Shown: positions 48,136-58,938 of the stretch, one piece after another
Layout of the letters: each line of letters begins with the position of its first letter
How positions within the stretch are numbered: the first letter of the stretch is position 1
Assembly: GCA_007695195.1 (NCBI GenBank)
Contig: REEG01000152.1
Coordinates: forward strand, 29,707-93,706
DNA length: 64,000 nt
Reading direction: 5' to 3'
Origin: Gemmatimonadales bacterium
Lineage (GTDB): Bacteria; Gemmatimonadota; Gemmatimonadetes; Longimicrobiales; Gaopeijiaceae
Program-made: the position numbers and the translations under genes
Notes under the pieces: generated by a model
The model's database searches: none
What the model was told of the DNA's origin: nothing
Seen by the model: the letters and a program-made list of their open reading frames with translations, nothing else

Positions 48136-49793
48136 TCCGGTTCTCCACTCGTGCCACCTGCATGCATTCCGCCGACGGAGGTGCCGGCGCCCATGGCCCC
48201 TCGGCTCCCGGGCATCCCGTTGTGGGCCTGATGCTCCGCTGGCTTTCGGTGATTCTCCTGGGCTGCGGATCCGTCGGCCTGGGCCCGATTGCGGCTTCGG
48301 CCCAGGATCTGGGAACCGACTGTGAACTGAGGGAATACACGTCGATCCGGTCCACCGAGGCCAGGCCCGGTGCCCGAGTCACCTGGCTGGCGGGTCCCTT
48401 TCTGGTGTGCCCCGACGGGACCCGGATCCGGTCCGATTCCGCCGTGGTCTACGAGCAGACCCGGCGCGCGGAGCTCATCGGTTCGGTGGACTTCCAGAGC
48501 GAGGGCCGCCGCCTCAACGCCCAACTCGCCGACTACTTCGAACGGGAGGCCCGCCTCTTCGCCCGGGGAGACGTGGTGTTCCGGGACCCGGCCCGGGGGA
48601 GCGAAGTCCGGGGTGACACCATGGTCTACCTCGGCGAAACCCCCCTGCGCCGGGACGAACGACTTACCATGAGTGGAGGACGCCCGGAAGCCCTCCTGTC
48701 TCCACCGGCCGGTGCCGATGCTCCCGCCACCACCCCCTACCGGGTCCTGGGAGAGCGGCTGCGCTTCGAGGGAGAGCGATTCTTCTGGGCCGACGACGAC
48801 GTGGAGGTCTATCGGGATGACCTGGAGGCCTTTGCCGACTCCCTGGTCTTCGATCGGGACGGCGGGCTGCTCTTCCTGAACGGCAACGCCCGGCTGGAGG
48901 GAGATGCCACCATGGAGGGGGGGCAGATCAACCTGGTGATCCCCGAAGACGTTCTGCAGTCCATCACAGTACGTCGGCGGGGACGGCTCATGACCGAGGA
49001 CCTGGATCTGGTGGGCGAGGAGATCCGGATCACCATGGAAGATGAGAAGATCCAGCGCCTCGTCGCCGTACATCGGGAGTCCGAAGCCGGCGACGATCCG
49101 CCGCCACGCCCCCGGGCCCTCACAGGCGACTTCCGCCTCGAAGCGGACTCCATCGACGTTCAGTCCCCTGACGAGATCCTGGAGACCGTCCACGCTGCAG
49201 GGCGTGCCCGGGGAGAAACGATGGCCCGGGGTCCTCGCCCAACCCCCCTGGATGTCCCTACCGCACCGGGGGATGATCCGGAGCTGGATCGCCCGGTGGA
49301 TGCAGAGCCCGATGATCCCGATACCGATCCGGAACCCTCGCCCGCCTCCGAGCCGGACCCCGGCCGTCCGGGCACGGAGGATGAGGGTGGATTCCGGGTG
49401 GATAGAGACTGGATTGAAGGCGATGTGATCGTGGCCACCTTCGAGAGACTCATCGCCGAGGAGTTGCCGGAGGTGGATGTGGAACCCTCTCCCGACGGGA
49501 CGGACGGGGAGGCAAGCCCCCAGTACCGGCTGACCCGACTGGACGCCACCGGAAACGCCCGAACGCTCTACCGATCCCCACCCCAGGAACGGAGCGACGC
49601 GCCCCAACCGGTGGATGCCGACGGAGCCCCCCTCTGGTCCATCAGCTACATGGTGGCCAGGCAGATCTCCATTCACCTGGCGGATGGGGCTGTGGAGCGC
49701 GTGGAAGCCCGGGAACAGGTGGTAGGGATCCAACTGGAACCGGAGCGTCCGGCACGGGACCCGGACCAGGACCCCAGAGAGGAGGACGAGTGA
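48132..49793 (+). CDS. lptA: very large LptA/OstA-like LPS transport protein
   Basis: Predicted periplasmic OstA-fold protein of 553 residues, about three times the length of E. coli LptA (185). A hydrophobic segment and AASA-Q site near residue 58 indicate export. OstA-type repeats are seen at ~88-170 ([41 protein letters not shown]) and again at ~205-300 ([19 protein letters not shown]). Residues ~366-420 are an acidic Pro/Asp linker, and ~425-553 may hold a further jellyroll ([23 protein letters not shown]). It probably lines the LPS bridge; it could also combine LptA with part of LptC/LptD-like function. Overlaps lptB by 4 nt. Confidence 0.75.
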   Translation: MIRFSTRATCMHSADGGAGAHGPSAPGHPVVGLMLRWLSVILLGCGSVGLGPIAASAQDLGTDCELREYTSIRSTEARPGARVTWLAGPFLVCPDGTRIRSDSAVVYEQTRRAELIGSVDFQSEGRRLNAQLADYFEREARLFARGDVVFRDPARGSEVRGDTMVYLGETPLRRDERLTMSGGRPEALLSPPAGADAPATTPYRVLGERLRFEGERFFWADDDVEVYRDDLEAFADSLVFDRDGGLLFLNGNARLEGDATMEGGQINLVIPEDVLQSITVRRRGRLMTEDLDLVGEEIRITMEDEKIQRLVAVHRESEAGDDPPPRPRALTGDFRLEADSIDVQSPDEILETVHAAGRARGETMARGPRPTPLDVPTAPGDDPELDRPVDAEPDDPDTDPEPSPASEPDPGRPGTEDEGGFRVDRDWIEGDVIVATFERLIAEELPEVDVEPSPDGTDGEASPQYRLTRLDATGNARTLYRSPPQERSDAPQPVDADGAPLWSISYMVARQISIHLADGAVERVEAREQVVGIQLEPERPARDPDQDPREEDE

Positions 49794-50635
49794 GCGACGA
49801 GCATCTGTCCGATACTTTGCCTATGGCCGCGCCCGAAGCGGAACCGGCACGCCCGGCCCTCACCATCGCGGGCAACAGCGTCTACCGTGCCGATGGACTG
49901 ACGAAGATCTATTCGGGGCGGAAGGTGGTGAACGACGTGGCCATCCAGGTGCAGCAGGGGGAGATTGTGGGTCTCCTGGGACCCAACGGCGCCGGGAAGA
50001 CCACCACCTTCTACATGATGGTGGGACTCATCAAGCCCGATAAGGGAAAGGTCTACCTGGACGACCGGAACCTCACCCGGACCCCCATGTTCCGGCGAGC
50101 CCGCCTGGGCCTCGGCTATCTTGCACAGGAGCCCTCCATCTTTCGCAAACTGACGGTGGAGCAGAACGTCATGGCCATCCTCGAGACCACCCGGGTGCCC
50201 CGGCGGGAGCGGAAGGAACGGGTGGAACGACTTCTCGAAGAGCTGTCCATCGCTCATCTTAGGAAGAGCAAGGCGTATGCCCTCTCCGGTGGAGAACGCC
50301 GGCGCCTCGAGATCACCCGGGCCCTGGTACAGCAACCCAAGTTCATGCTCCTGGACGAACCCTTCGCCGGGATCGATCCAATCGCCGTCAACGACATCCA
50401 GCAGATCGTGGCGGGTTTGAAGGAGAGAAACATCGGCGTCATCATCTCCGACCATAATGTGGAGCAGACCCTGGATATCGTCGACCGGGCCTACATCATG
50501 TACGAAGGCCGGATTCGGGTCAGCGGCACGGTGTCCGAGCTCGTCTGGAATGATGAAGTGGCCGAGATCTACCTGGGACCCACTCTGACGCATCGCATGC
50601 GCCAACGCTACGATCCTCCCGCCCCCACCGAATGA
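49790..50635 (+). CDS. lptB: LPS export ABC transporter ATP-binding protein
   Basis: Cytoplasmic ATPase that powers extraction of LPS from the inner membrane. The 281-residue protein has Walker [12 protein letters not shown]-loop [12 protein letters not shown], the signature [11 protein letters not shown], Walker [14 protein letters not shown] and the switch His in [13 protein letters not shown]. About 35 residues precede the ABC fold, longer than E. coli LptB. The partner membrane genes lptF/lptG are not in the window. The start GTG overlaps lptA. Confidence 0.95.
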   Translation: MSDEHLSDTLPMAAPEAEPARPALTIAGNSVYRADGLTKIYSGRKVVNDVAIQVQQGEIVGLLGPNGAGKTTTFYMMVGLIKPDKGKVYLDDRNLTRTPMFRRARLGLGYLAQEPSIFRKLTVEQNVMAILETTRVPRRERKERVERLLEELSIAHLRKSKAYALSGGERRRLEITRALVQQPKFMLLDEPFAGIDPIAVNDIQQIVAGLKERNIGVIISDHNVEQTLDIVDRAYIMYEGRIRVSGTVSELVWNDEVAEIYLGPTLTHRMRQRYDPPAPTE

Positions 50636-52137
50636 GCGGCTTCAGCAACAGGCTCTATCAGAGCACGGAACTCCGGCAGGAGATGAAGATCAACCCTCGC
50701 CTCTACCAGGCGATGGAGTTGCTCTACATGCCCCTGTTGGATCTCCAGGCACACCTGAAGCAGGAACTCACGGAGAATCCCTTCCTGGAGATGAGCGAGG
50801 CCGACGTCCAGGACGACGTGAGCATCGATGAAGAAGGGACGGAAAAGAAGGACGAGGACGAGATCGACTGGGAAGAGATCCTCCTGGACGGCTTCGATGC
50901 CGGCGGAAGCCGAGCCCAGTACGAAGAGACGGAACGCCACGAGCGCACTCCGGTGGGGACTTCGGACCTCAGGGATCACCTGCTGGAGCAGCTCCACCAC
51001 CTCCCCATCAAGGACCGGGAGGTTCGTATGGGCGAGGAGATCATCGGGAACATCGACGACGACGGCTTTCTCTCGTGCGGTCTCGACGAGGTGTTGGACG
51101 GGGTGAATGAGTGGCTGGTGGACATCCGAGAGGTGGCGCAGGACCGAGCGGCCGCCATCGCCGATACCCGGGAGCGGGCCGAGGAAGAGGCCGAGGTGGC
51201 TGAACTCTTCCGGGACTACACCCTGGACGAGGCAGAGGACATGCTCGGTGTCGTCCAGCGAATGGATCCAGCCGGTGTCGGCGCTCGGGACCTGCGGGAG
51301 AGCATTCTGATCCAACTCCGGGATCGAGACCTGGAAGACACTCTGGCACATACACTTGTGAGGGATCACTTCGATGACTTCATCCAGCACCGGTGGACCG
51401 AGTTGGGGCGGTCCATCGGCGTCTCCGCCCGGGAGGTACAGAGTGCCGCCGACCAGGTGGCGAAGCTCGATCCCAAGCCCGGCATCCAGTACGGACCCGA
51501 TCGGGACCCGTACATCATTCCCGATCTTATCGTGGAGAAGATCGACGGGGAGTACCACGTCTTCCTGAACGACACGAGCCTCCCCCGCCTCCGCCTGTCC
51601 CGGTCCTACCGGGAAGTGGCGCAGGACCGGGGCAAGTACAAGGGTGAGAACAAGGAATTCATCGCCAGCAAGCTCAACTCCGCCAACTGGATGATCCAGG
51701 CCATCGAGCAGCGGCGGCAGACCATGCTGAAGGTCATGAACTTCATCGTGGATCGGCAGCGGGAGTTCTTCGAGAAGGGCATCCAGTTCCTCCGCCCCCT
51801 GACCCTCCGGGAGGTGGCCGACTACATCGAGATGCACGAATCCACCGTCTCGCGGGTTACCAATGAGAAATACGTACAAACCCCCCGGGGGGTGTACCAT
51901 CTCAAGTTCTTCTTCTCCAGCGGTCTCTCCACCACGTCGGGGCAGGACATCTCGGCTCGGGGGGTGAAGGACAAGATCCGCAAACTGGTGGATCAGGAGA
52001 ACGCCAAGAAGCCACTCACCGACCAGAAGATCGTGAACCTCCTGGAGACCGACGGGATCCAGATCGCCCGTCGCACCGTGGCCAAGTACCGCGACCAGCT
52101 GGGAATCCTCCCGGCCCGCATGCGAAAGCGTGTCTGA
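50632..52137 (+). CDS. rpoN: RNA polymerase sigma-54 factor
   Basis: Alternative sigma factor for enhancer-dependent promoters. The 501-residue protein has region I ([24 protein letters not shown]), an acidic region II (about 60-95), the core-binding domain with [13 protein letters not shown], the helix-turn-helix [19 protein letters not shown], and the RpoN box as [12 protein letters not shown]. Region I has fewer Gln residues than in proteobacteria. It follows lptB with a 4-nt overlap, as in E. coli, but the usual hpf-ptsN genes are replaced by a glycosyltransferase gene. Confidence 0.95.
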   Translation: MSGFSNRLYQSTELRQEMKINPRLYQAMELLYMPLLDLQAHLKQELTENPFLEMSEADVQDDVSIDEEGTEKKDEDEIDWEEILLDGFDAGGSRAQYEETERHERTPVGTSDLRDHLLEQLHHLPIKDREVRMGEEIIGNIDDDGFLSCGLDEVLDGVNEWLVDIREVAQDRAAAIADTRERAEEEAEVAELFRDYTLDEAEDMLGVVQRMDPAGVGARDLRESILIQLRDRDLEDTLAHTLVRDHFDDFIQHRWTELGRSIGVSAREVQSAADQVAKLDPKPGIQYGPDRDPYIIPDLIVEKIDGEYHVFLNDTSLPRLRLSRSYREVAQDRGKYKGENKEFIASKLNSANWMIQAIEQRRQTMLKVMNFIVDRQREFFEKGIQFLRPLTLREVADYIEMHESTVSRVTNEKYVQTPRGVYHLKFFFSSGLSTTSGQDISARGVKDKIRKLVDQENAKKPLTDQKIVNLLETDGIQIARRTVAKYRDQLGILPARMRKRV

Positions 52138-53104
52138 GATCGCCCGGAGCGCCCCGGAGTCCGGTTCGACCCTCCCCGACGAACTCCGCTGGAACTTCGC
52201 CGTGGTCATTCCGGCCTACAATGAAGCGCCGGTCATCCCTGATCTGATCCGGGAGCTTCGCACCGCTTTCCGGGAGCACGGGCTGGACGGCGAGGTCCTG
52301 CTGGTAGACGATGGGTCCACCGACGGCACCGCCGATCTGGCACGGGAGCTCGCGGCGGACTGGCCCGGCTTCCGCGTCCTTCGGCATGGCCGGAACCTGG
52401 GAAAGACCGAGGCCATGGTCACTGCAGCCCAGGCCACCGACCGAGCCGTTCTGGTCCTCTTCGATGCCGACCTGCAACACTCTCCCCATGAGATCCCCCG
52501 CTTCCTGGAGGCCATGGGGCAAGGGTGGGACATGGTGTGCGGGCGCAAGGTGGGCCATTACGACAAGCGGGCCGTGTCCTCGGTGTACAATCGGCTCTCC
52601 CGACGACTCTTCGACGTCCCTGCGTCGGATCTGAACTCCATGAAGGCCTTCCGGGCCTCCATCCTCCAGGAGATCCCTCTCCGCCACGACTGGCACCGCT
52701 TCTTCGTGGTCCTGGCGGCGGATCGCGGCCATACCCTGACGGAGCTGGACATCGAGCTTCATCCCCGACGGGCCGGCGAGTCCAAGTACCAGGGACTCTG
52801 GCGGGTGGTGGTGGGCGTCATGGATCTCCTGTCCGTCTGGTTTCTCCTGGCCTTTTCCAGGAAGCCGCTCCTTCTCTTCGGAACCGCCGGCGTCGGGCTC
52901 GCCGGGACCGGGGTCCTGGTGGGATTGGTGGCGGTCTACCTTCGTGTCTTCCACGGTGTGGGCTTCCGTCCTCTCCTGACCCTGGTTCTCCTTCTGGTCA
53001 CGGTGGGGGTTACCCTCTTCGGGTTCGGTCTGCTGGCCGAGATGGTGGCGCAACTCCGCCAGGAGGTGGATCAGCTTCGCCGTCGGCTGCGGGAGGGTCG
53101 GTGA
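52130..53104 (+). CDS. family 2 glycosyltransferase, membrane anchored
   Basis: GT-A glycosyltransferase of the polyprenol-phosphate hexosyltransferase kind, 324 residues. The N-terminal catalytic domain has VVIPAYNEAPVI, LLVDDGSTDGTAD, and the DXD-like FDADLQHSP. Two C-terminal membrane helices (LLLFGTAGVGLAGTGVLVGL and LLTLVLLLVTVGVTLFGF) are followed by a short coiled coil VAQLRQEVDQLRRRL. It probably transfers a sugar from a nucleotide to undecaprenyl phosphate at the inner membrane. The start GTG overlaps rpoN by 8 nt; its end overlaps wecB. Confidence 0.87.
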   Translation: MSEIARSAPESGSTLPDELRWNFAVVIPAYNEAPVIPDLIRELRTAFREHGLDGEVLLVDDGSTDGTADLARELAADWPGFRVLRHGRNLGKTEAMVTAAQATDRAVLVLFDADLQHSPHEIPRFLEAMGQGWDMVCGRKVGHYDKRAVSSVYNRLSRRLFDVPASDLNSMKAFRASILQEIPLRHDWHRFFVVLAADRGHTLTELDIELHPRRAGESKYQGLWRVVVGVMDLLSVWFLLAFSRKPLLLFGTAGVGLAGTGVLVGLVAVYLRVFHGVGFRPLLTLVLLLVTVGVTLFGFGLLAEMVAQLRQEVDQLRRRLREGR

Positions 53105-54228
53105 TCCTGGTGGTGGTGGGAACCCGTCCGGAGGCCATCAAGATGGCGCCGGTGGTGCTCGCCCTGCGAAACCACGTCCATGCGGTCCCCGTGCGGCTCC
53201 TCCTCACCGGACAGCACGACACCCTGGCCACCGATGTCCTCCGGAGTTTCGGGCTCACCCCCGACGGGAACCTTGGGATCATGCGCGAGGCCCAGACCCT
53301 CTATGATGTAGCGCAGGGGTGCCTGGCCGGGATCCGCGACGAGATCCGTCGCTCCACCCCCCGCCTCATTCTGGTCCAGGGCGACACCGCCAGCGTCTTC
53401 TTCGGCGCCCTCACCGGATTCTTCGAGGGGATTCCGGTGGGGCACGTAGAGGCCGGCCTCCGCAGCGGAGACATGGCTCGCCCCTTTCCCGAAGAGGGAT
53501 TCCGGCGCATGACCGGCGTGCTGGCCCGCCTCCACTTCGCCCCCACACCGGGCGCCGCAGAGAATCTGCGCCGGGAAGGCGTACCCGATGACCGAATCCA
53601 CGTCACCGGCAATACCGTGGTGGACGCCCTTCTGGACATCACCCGTAGAACGAGTGAACCGCGGGATTCCGACCTGAGGACCCTCCTCTCGTCCGGGCAC
53701 CGCTTCGCCCTCCTCACCACCCACCGACGGGAGTCGTGGGGACCACCGCTGGAGCGGATTCTCACGGCGGTGTTGCGGCTTGTGCACGAAACGCCCGACC
53801 TGCGACTGCTGGTCCCGGTACACCCCAACCCCCGGGTCCGGGACACGGTAGTCCGGGACCTTGGGAACCATCCACGAATCCACCTCACCCCGCCCCTTGG
53901 CTACGAGGATCTGGCTCTGGCCCTCGCCGGCGCAGCCCTGGTCCTCACGGACTCCGGCGGTATCCAGGAGGAAGCGCCCACCTTCGGTGTCCCCCTCCTG
54001 GTTCTCCGGGAGGTCACCGAGCGGCCCGAAGGGGTCGAGGCCGGAGTCGCTGAGCTTGTGGGCTCCGACCCGGAACGAATCCTGGCTGCGGCGCAGCGGG
54101 CCCTTTCGGCCGATGATCAGGGGCGGGAGGGGCGGGAGGGGCGGCGACGGGCCAATCCCTACGGCGACGGAAGGGCGGGCCTGCGCATCGCCGACATCGT
54201 AGCGGATTTCCTCGAGGCCGGGCGGTGA
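53101..54228 (+). CDS. wecB: UDP-N-acetylglucosamine 2-epimerase (non-hydrolysing)
   Basis: Converts UDP-GlcNAc to UDP-ManNAc for surface polysaccharide. The 375-residue protein begins ILVVVGTRPEAIKMAPVV, with LLTGQHD, HVEAGLRSGD, PFPEEGFRRMT, LTTHRRESWG and LTDSGGIQEEAPTFGVPLL, all family signatures. The GTG start overlaps the previous gene (GTGA). Near the C-terminus a repeated Arg-Glu-Gly stretch (GREGREGRRR) is a local oddity. No WecC-type dehydrogenase is beside it, so ManNAc itself may be used. Confidence 0.92.
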   Translation: MILVVVGTRPEAIKMAPVVLALRNHVHAVPVRLLLTGQHDTLATDVLRSFGLTPDGNLGIMREAQTLYDVAQGCLAGIRDEIRRSTPRLILVQGDTASVFFGALTGFFEGIPVGHVEAGLRSGDMARPFPEEGFRRMTGVLARLHFAPTPGAAENLRREGVPDDRIHVTGNTVVDALLDITRRTSEPRDSDLRTLLSSGHRFALLTTHRRESWGPPLERILTAVLRLVHETPDLRLLVPVHPNPRVRDTVVRDLGNHPRIHLTPPLGYEDLALALAGAALVLTDSGGIQEEAPTFGVPLLVLREVTERPEGVEAGVAELVGSDPERILAAAQRALSADDQGREGREGRRRANPYGDGRAGLRIADIVADFLEAGR

Positions 54229-55370
54229 AGATCCTGCTTCACTGCGTCTACTACCCCCCCGAGGTGGGGGGTCTGGAGAGCCATGTGGCCGAGCTGGCCC
54301 GCGGTCTGGTGGAGGCCGGGCACGAGGTGCGGGTGGTGACCTCCCGATCCCTCCCCCTCGCCCCCGCGGAGGAGGTGGTGGATGGTGTCCGGATCCGCCG
54401 CACCTGGTTCCCGTCACGTTCGGCGCCGGGCTGGGTCCTCCACGCCCTGGGATCCATTCCCGTGACCATGCGATGGGCCCGATGGGCCGACGTGGTCCAC
54501 GCCCAGGCCTTCGCCTCCATCCTCCCCTGCCACCTGGCGGCGCGGCGGTACCGGCGACCGCTGGTCACCACCCTCCACACCTCCCACTTCCTGGTGCGGG
54601 CCCGCTCCCGCCGGTGGCGCCCCATCCTGGCCGGACTGGTCCGGCGTTCGGACCACACCCTGGCCGCCAGCGTAGAGATTGCCCGGGTGGGGGAAGGCCT
54701 TGCGGCGGGGATCCAGGTGGAACCTCTTACCAACGGGGTGGATACGGACCGGTTCCGGCCTGTTCCGCCCACCATTCCGCCGGAGCCCGGGACGCGCCGC
54801 ATCGTCGTACCCCGGCGCCTCTTCCCCAAGAACGGGGTGGAGTACCTCATTCGAGCCCTGCCCCTGGCGGCCCGGGATGAGCCTGGACTCCAGGCGCTGT
54901 TGGTGGGAGATGGACCGGAACGGACGCGCCTTGAGGCTCTTGCAGCTGAGTTGGGTGTGGCCGAGCGGATCCGATTCCTGGGAGGTCGGCCCCACGGAGA
55001 GATGCCCGGCCTCCTGTGCTCCGGCGAGGTGGCCGTCTTCCCATCCCTCATGGAGGCCACATCGGTGGCGGCGCTGGAGTGCATGGCGTGCGGAGTTCCG
55101 GTGGTGGCCAGCCGCGTCGGGGGACTCCCGGAGATCGTGGACCGGGAGGTGGGTCGACTGGCCGAGCCCGGTGACGCCCAGTCGTTGGCCACGGCCCTTG
55201 TGGACCTTCTCCGTGACCCGGAGCTCCCCGACCTGGGGCGCCGGGCTCGGGCCCGGGTGGTGGACCACTGGAGCAATGCACGCCTGGTGAAGCGGCACGA
55301 AGAGATCTACCGGAGTGTGGGTGCGGGGACGCGGAAGTCCCCCGAACCAGATGTCACGGGGACGAACTGA
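54225..55370 (+). CDS. family 4 glycosyltransferase
   Basis: GT-B retaining glycosyltransferase of 381 residues. It has an N-terminal acceptor domain (CVYYPPEVGGLESHVAELARGL), a linker near 190 and the nucleotide-sugar domain with VPRRLFPKNGVEYLIRALPL, LLVGDGPERTRLEALAAELG and the EATSVAALECMACGVPVVAS motif. In the standard EX7E motif the first Glu is followed by the second as E...ALE. The donor sugar is unknown. It starts by GTG overlapping wecB and ends one base inside the next gene, so it is part of the same glycan cluster. Confidence 0.88.
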   Translation: MKILLHCVYYPPEVGGLESHVAELARGLVEAGHEVRVVTSRSLPLAPAEEVVDGVRIRRTWFPSRSAPGWVLHALGSIPVTMRWARWADVVHAQAFASILPCHLAARRYRRPLVTTLHTSHFLVRARSRRWRPILAGLVRRSDHTLAASVEIARVGEGLAAGIQVEPLTNGVDTDRFRPVPPTIPPEPGTRRIVVPRRLFPKNGVEYLIRALPLAARDEPGLQALLVGDGPERTRLEALAAELGVAERIRFLGGRPHGEMPGLLCSGEVAVFPSLMEATSVAALECMACGVPVVASRVGGLPEIVDREVGRLAEPGDAQSLATALVDLLRDPELPDLGRRARARVVDHWSNARLVKRHEEIYRSVGAGTRKSPEPDVTGTN

Positions 55371-57916
55371 TGGCTGACGGCAAGGATCGGAAGGGAAGGG
55401 GGACCACCTCTCGCCGGCGGCGAGACCAACGGGACAGCGCGGGCCGCCGTACCGGGCGGGACGGCCGTTCCCACCGCTCCGCCGGGGCGGGAGGCAGCCC
55501 CGAGGCGCCGGATCTCACCGGGCCCCTCGACCGGATCCCCCTCTGGCTCACCCTCGTGGTGTTCGGAGCCGTGACGCTGGGGCTCTTCCGGGAATTCGTC
55601 TTCTCGGACCAGATGCTGGTGGGCCAGGACACCCTGGCGCTGGGGTACATGGCCCGGGCCTTCTTCGCCGATGCCCTGCAGACCACGGGCTTTCCCCTCT
55701 GGAACCCCATCATCCTGGGGGGAACCCCCTTCCTGGAGTCGCTGGCGGGAGGCGACTCCCTCCACCCCATCTCGGTGGGACTCCTCTTCGTCATGGAGAC
55801 GTACCGGGCCCTGGGGTGGAAGCTGGTGATCCACGTCTTCCTGGCCGGGGTGGGGATGTATGGCTGGCTCCGGACCCTCCAGGTCTCGCGTGGGGCCGCC
55901 CTCATTGGCGGGCTGGGGTTCCTCCTGGCTCCCTACATGGTGACGCTGGCCTTCCCGGGACACGACGGGAAGATCTTCGTCACCGCCATGACGCCCTTCC
56001 TCTTCTGGACCCTGGAGTGGTTCCTGGCCCGACGGGGGTGGCTCCCGCTGGCGGCCATGGCCGGGGTCATCGCGCTGGTGATCCTCTCCACCCACTTCCA
56101 GATGGCCTACTTCCTCTTCGGAGCGGCGGGCGTCTACATGGCGGTGCGGTGCCTGCAACTGGCCCAGCAGGAGGGGGAAGGGAAGGGTCCGGCGGGAGCC
56201 GGCTCCGCCTTCGGTGCCTTCCTCCTCTTCTCGGTCCTGGGGGCGGGGATCACGGCGGTTCAGCTCCTTCCGGCCGTGGACTACGTCACGGAGCATTCCC
56301 GGCGCGCCGCCACCACCGTGGAGGCCGATGCGGCCCGGGGGGTGGCCTTCTCCTCGTCATGGTCCCTCCACCCGGAAGAGGCACTGAGCCTGGCCGTACC
56401 CGAGTTCATCGGAAACAGCGCCGGTACCGCCGAGTGGACCACCGACACCTACTGGGGCCGAAACCCCTTCAAGCTGAACCACGAGTATCTGGGGCTGGTG
56501 CTGCTCCTCCTGGCCTCCCTCTCCTTCGCCGGGGGGCGCCTTCCATGGGTGCGCTGGAGCCTCACGGGGATCGGGCTCACGGCGCTCCTCTTCGCCCTGG
56601 GCCAGAACACCCCGGTGTGGCGGGTCTTCTACGAGGTGGTTCCGGGGATTTCCCTCTTCCGGGCCCCGTCCATGGCCATCTTCATCACCGGCTTCGTGGT
56701 GGCCACCCTGGCGGCGCTGGGGGTGGACCGGGGCGCCCGTCTGGTGGAAGAGGGGAAGGGCGCCACAGTGCTCAAGATCCTGGGAAGTGGCGTGGCGCTC
56801 CTGGCCCTGGGGTGGCTTCTGGCCATCACAGGCGCCCTGTCCGCGCTTTGGACCTCGGTCCTCTACCGAGGGATCACCCCGGCCCAGCTGGAGGCCCTGG
56901 GAACTGCCGAGCCCCACATCGTCCGAGGGTTCGGAGTCGCCGTGGTGCTGACGGCGCTGGTGGCCGGTGTCTGGGCCGCCGTATCCCGCCGACTCCTACC
57001 GGCCGTGCTCCTGGTCCCGTCGCTGGCTCTGCTGGTGGCTGTGGACCAGTGGCGTGTGAACGAGCCGTTCCTGGAGGTCATGGACTACCGGAGCTTCGCC
57101 GCCGCCGACGCCAACATCCAGTTCCTGTTGGACCGGCAGGCGGAAGAGGATCCCTTCCGTGTCCTCTCCTTCGCCCGGGCCGGCCAGGATGTGGAGCCAG
57201 GGATGCACGGGCTCGAACTGGCGGCCGGACACCACCCCAACGACCTGGGCCGCTACCGGGACCTCATCGGGATGGAGGGGAGCGGGCTTCCGGAGAACCT
57301 GGCCCGCTTCAACCCCAACCTTCTCGCCGTCCTGAATATCCGGTACATCCTCTGGCCCGACTTCCAGTTCGGACCGTTGGAAGGGAGCGAGCCGGTGAGT
57401 GCCCTTCAGTTCGCCGATGGACGGATCTTCACCTCGGTCCATCCTTCTCCCACCCTCCCCCGGGCCCGTGTGGTGGGCGATGCCCTGGTGGTGGATCCCC
57501 ACCAGACGCTGGCCACGGTCCTGGACCTGAACCGCTACGACCCAAGCGTTCAGGTAGTACTTGAGGAGGAGCCGCCTATCCAGTTGGGCGGCAGGCAGAT
57601 ACAGGGCCAGGTATCATGGATTGACCGGACCCCGAACCGACTGGTCTTCGAGGTGACTGCCACGGGCCCTGCCCTGGTGGCCCTCGCCGAGAACTGGTTT
57701 CCGGCCTGGCGCGCCACAGTGGACGGATCGGAGACGCCGGTCCTTCGGGCCGACCACGCGCTCAGGGCTGTGGCGGTCCCCGGCGGCACCCACCGGGTGG
57801 AGATGTGGTTCGATGCCCCCCTGGTCCGGATCGGCCTCTGGATCTCCCTGCTCTCCCTGGTCCTGGTCGTTGCCGCCGCCGCGGTGGATCCGATCCGCCG
57901 GCGTGGGAGCGGATGA
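55370..57916 (+). CDS. YfhO-like multi-pass membrane protein
   Basis: An 848-residue membrane protein with about a dozen hydrophobic helices, similar to the YfhO/GT-C-like family that moves sugars onto lipid or polymer carriers outside the membrane. The first ~55 residues are strongly basic and low in complexity (KGRGTTSRRRRDQRDSAGRR). Typical segments are FSDQMLVGQDTLALGY, FPLWNPIILGGTPFLES and YHPN-like AAGHHPNDLGRYRDL near 620. The C-terminal part has a beta-rich domain (LVALAENWFPAWRATVDG) and a final helix. Donor and acceptor cannot be told from sequence. Confidence 0.75.
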   Translation: MADGKDRKGRGTTSRRRRDQRDSAGRRTGRDGRSHRSAGAGGSPEAPDLTGPLDRIPLWLTLVVFGAVTLGLFREFVFSDQMLVGQDTLALGYMARAFFADALQTTGFPLWNPIILGGTPFLESLAGGDSLHPISVGLLFVMETYRALGWKLVIHVFLAGVGMYGWLRTLQVSRGAALIGGLGFLLAPYMVTLAFPGHDGKIFVTAMTPFLFWTLEWFLARRGWLPLAAMAGVIALVILSTHFQMAYFLFGAAGVYMAVRCLQLAQQEGEGKGPAGAGSAFGAFLLFSVLGAGITAVQLLPAVDYVTEHSRRAATTVEADAARGVAFSSSWSLHPEEALSLAVPEFIGNSAGTAEWTTDTYWGRNPFKLNHEYLGLVLLLLASLSFAGGRLPWVRWSLTGIGLTALLFALGQNTPVWRVFYEVVPGISLFRAPSMAIFITGFVVATLAALGVDRGARLVEEGKGATVLKILGSGVALLALGWLLAITGALSALWTSVLYRGITPAQLEALGTAEPHIVRGFGVAVVLTALVAGVWAAVSRRLLPAVLLVPSLALLVAVDQWRVNEPFLEVMDYRSFAAADANIQFLLDRQAEEDPFRVLSFARAGQDVEPGMHGLELAAGHHPNDLGRYRDLIGMEGSGLPENLARFNPNLLAVLNIRYILWPDFQFGPLEGSEPVSALQFADGRIFTSVHPSPTLPRARVVGDALVVDPHQTLATVLDLNRYDPSVQVVLEEEPPIQLGGRQIQGQVSWIDRTPNRLVFEVTATGPALVALAENWFPAWRATVDGSETPVLRADHALRAVAVPGGTHRVEMWFDAPLVRIGLWISLLSLVLVVAAAAVDPIRRRGSG

Positions 57917-58938
57917 ATCCGGCTCCGGGCGCCGGCCCTGGCATCCCGCCCGATTCTTCCGATCCCGGGCCACGTCCGTACCGACGCCTCCTCCGCTGGG
58001 CGATCCAGATCATCCTGACGGTCGTGGTGACCTGGGTGATCGTGCGCCAGGTGGGTGTCACCCTTGACGAGGCCCTTAGCCTGCGGCCTGCGGTGCCCCA
58101 ACCGCGACCGGCGATCCTGGCTGCCTCGGTCCTCCTTCTGGTGGCGGGATTTGCCGCCTCGGCCCGGCTGTGGGGAGCCATGGTCCGGGAGCTGGGGGGG
58201 CCGGACCCTGGCCTCTGGGGATCATTCCGGATCGTCATGACCGCCAACCTGGGGAGATACCTGCCCGGGAAGGTCTGGCAGGTGGCGGGCCTTGCCGTCC
58301 TGTCACGGCGGGCGGGGATCTCGGCCACCCTGGGTACCGGAGCCGGGGTGGTGGGCCAGGCCTTCCATCTGACCGGAGCCCTGGTGGTGGGGTCCGGAGC
58401 CATGGCGGCTCTGGTGGCCGACGCCGGGTGGGCGGCTCGCACCGGACTGGGACTCCTGGTCCTGGCCGCCCTGGCGGCTTCGGTCCCGGCACTCATCCAC
58501 CGGGCCTTTCGCCTCGCCTATCGGTTGGTGGGCCTCGATCCTGGCACCGCCCCACGGCCGGGGGTATGGTTCGGGCCCCGGTGGATCGCCCTCCACTCGG
58601 GGACCTGGTGCCTGTACGGGCTTTCCTTCTGGCTCTTCGTCGTGGGGCTCGGCCTCGACCTGGACCCCCGAGTGGCCGTCCCGGTCTTCAGCGCAGCCTA
58701 CCTTCTGGGCTATCTTGCACTCTTCGCGCCGGCCGGAATCGGAATCCGGGAAGGTGTCCTCATCGCACTGCTCCGACCCTCATTGGGAGTCGCCGCGGTG
58801 GGGGTAGCCGTCCTGGCCCGGCTCTGGATGACGATAGTCGAACTCGTGCCCGCCGGTGGGCTGGCACTCTGGGAAACCTTCCGCACGAAGAACCCGGAAA
58901 CGGCAGACGGCCTTGAACGGGAATCGCACAGGAAATGA
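57913..58938 (+). CDS. lysylphosphatidylglycerol synthase TM-like (UPF0104) membrane protein
   Basis: A 341-residue protein with about eight membrane helices, similar to the transmembrane flippase part of MprF/AglD (UPF0104). Recognised parts are LGRYLPGKVWQVAGLAVLSR, GAGVVGQAFHLTGALVVG, and the conserved FAPAGIGIREGVLIALL. Proteins of this kind often pair with dolichol-phosphate-mannose-like synthases and may flip lipid-linked sugars. That pairing is present: it overlaps the DPM1-like gene by 4 nt. Confidence 0.8.
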   Translation: MNPAPGAGPGIPPDSSDPGPRPYRRLLRWAIQIILTVVVTWVIVRQVGVTLDEALSLRPAVPQPRPAILAASVLLLVAGFAASARLWGAMVRELGGPDPGLWGSFRIVMTANLGRYLPGKVWQVAGLAVLSRRAGISATLGTGAGVVGQAFHLTGALVVGSGAMAALVADAGWAARTGLGLLVLAALAASVPALIHRAFRLAYRLVGLDPGTAPRPGVWFGPRWIALHSGTWCLYGLSFWLFVVGLGLDLDPRVAVPVFSAAYLLGYLALFAPAGIGIREGVLIALLRPSLGVAAVGVAVLARLWMTIVELVPAGGLALWETFRTKNPETADGLERESHRK

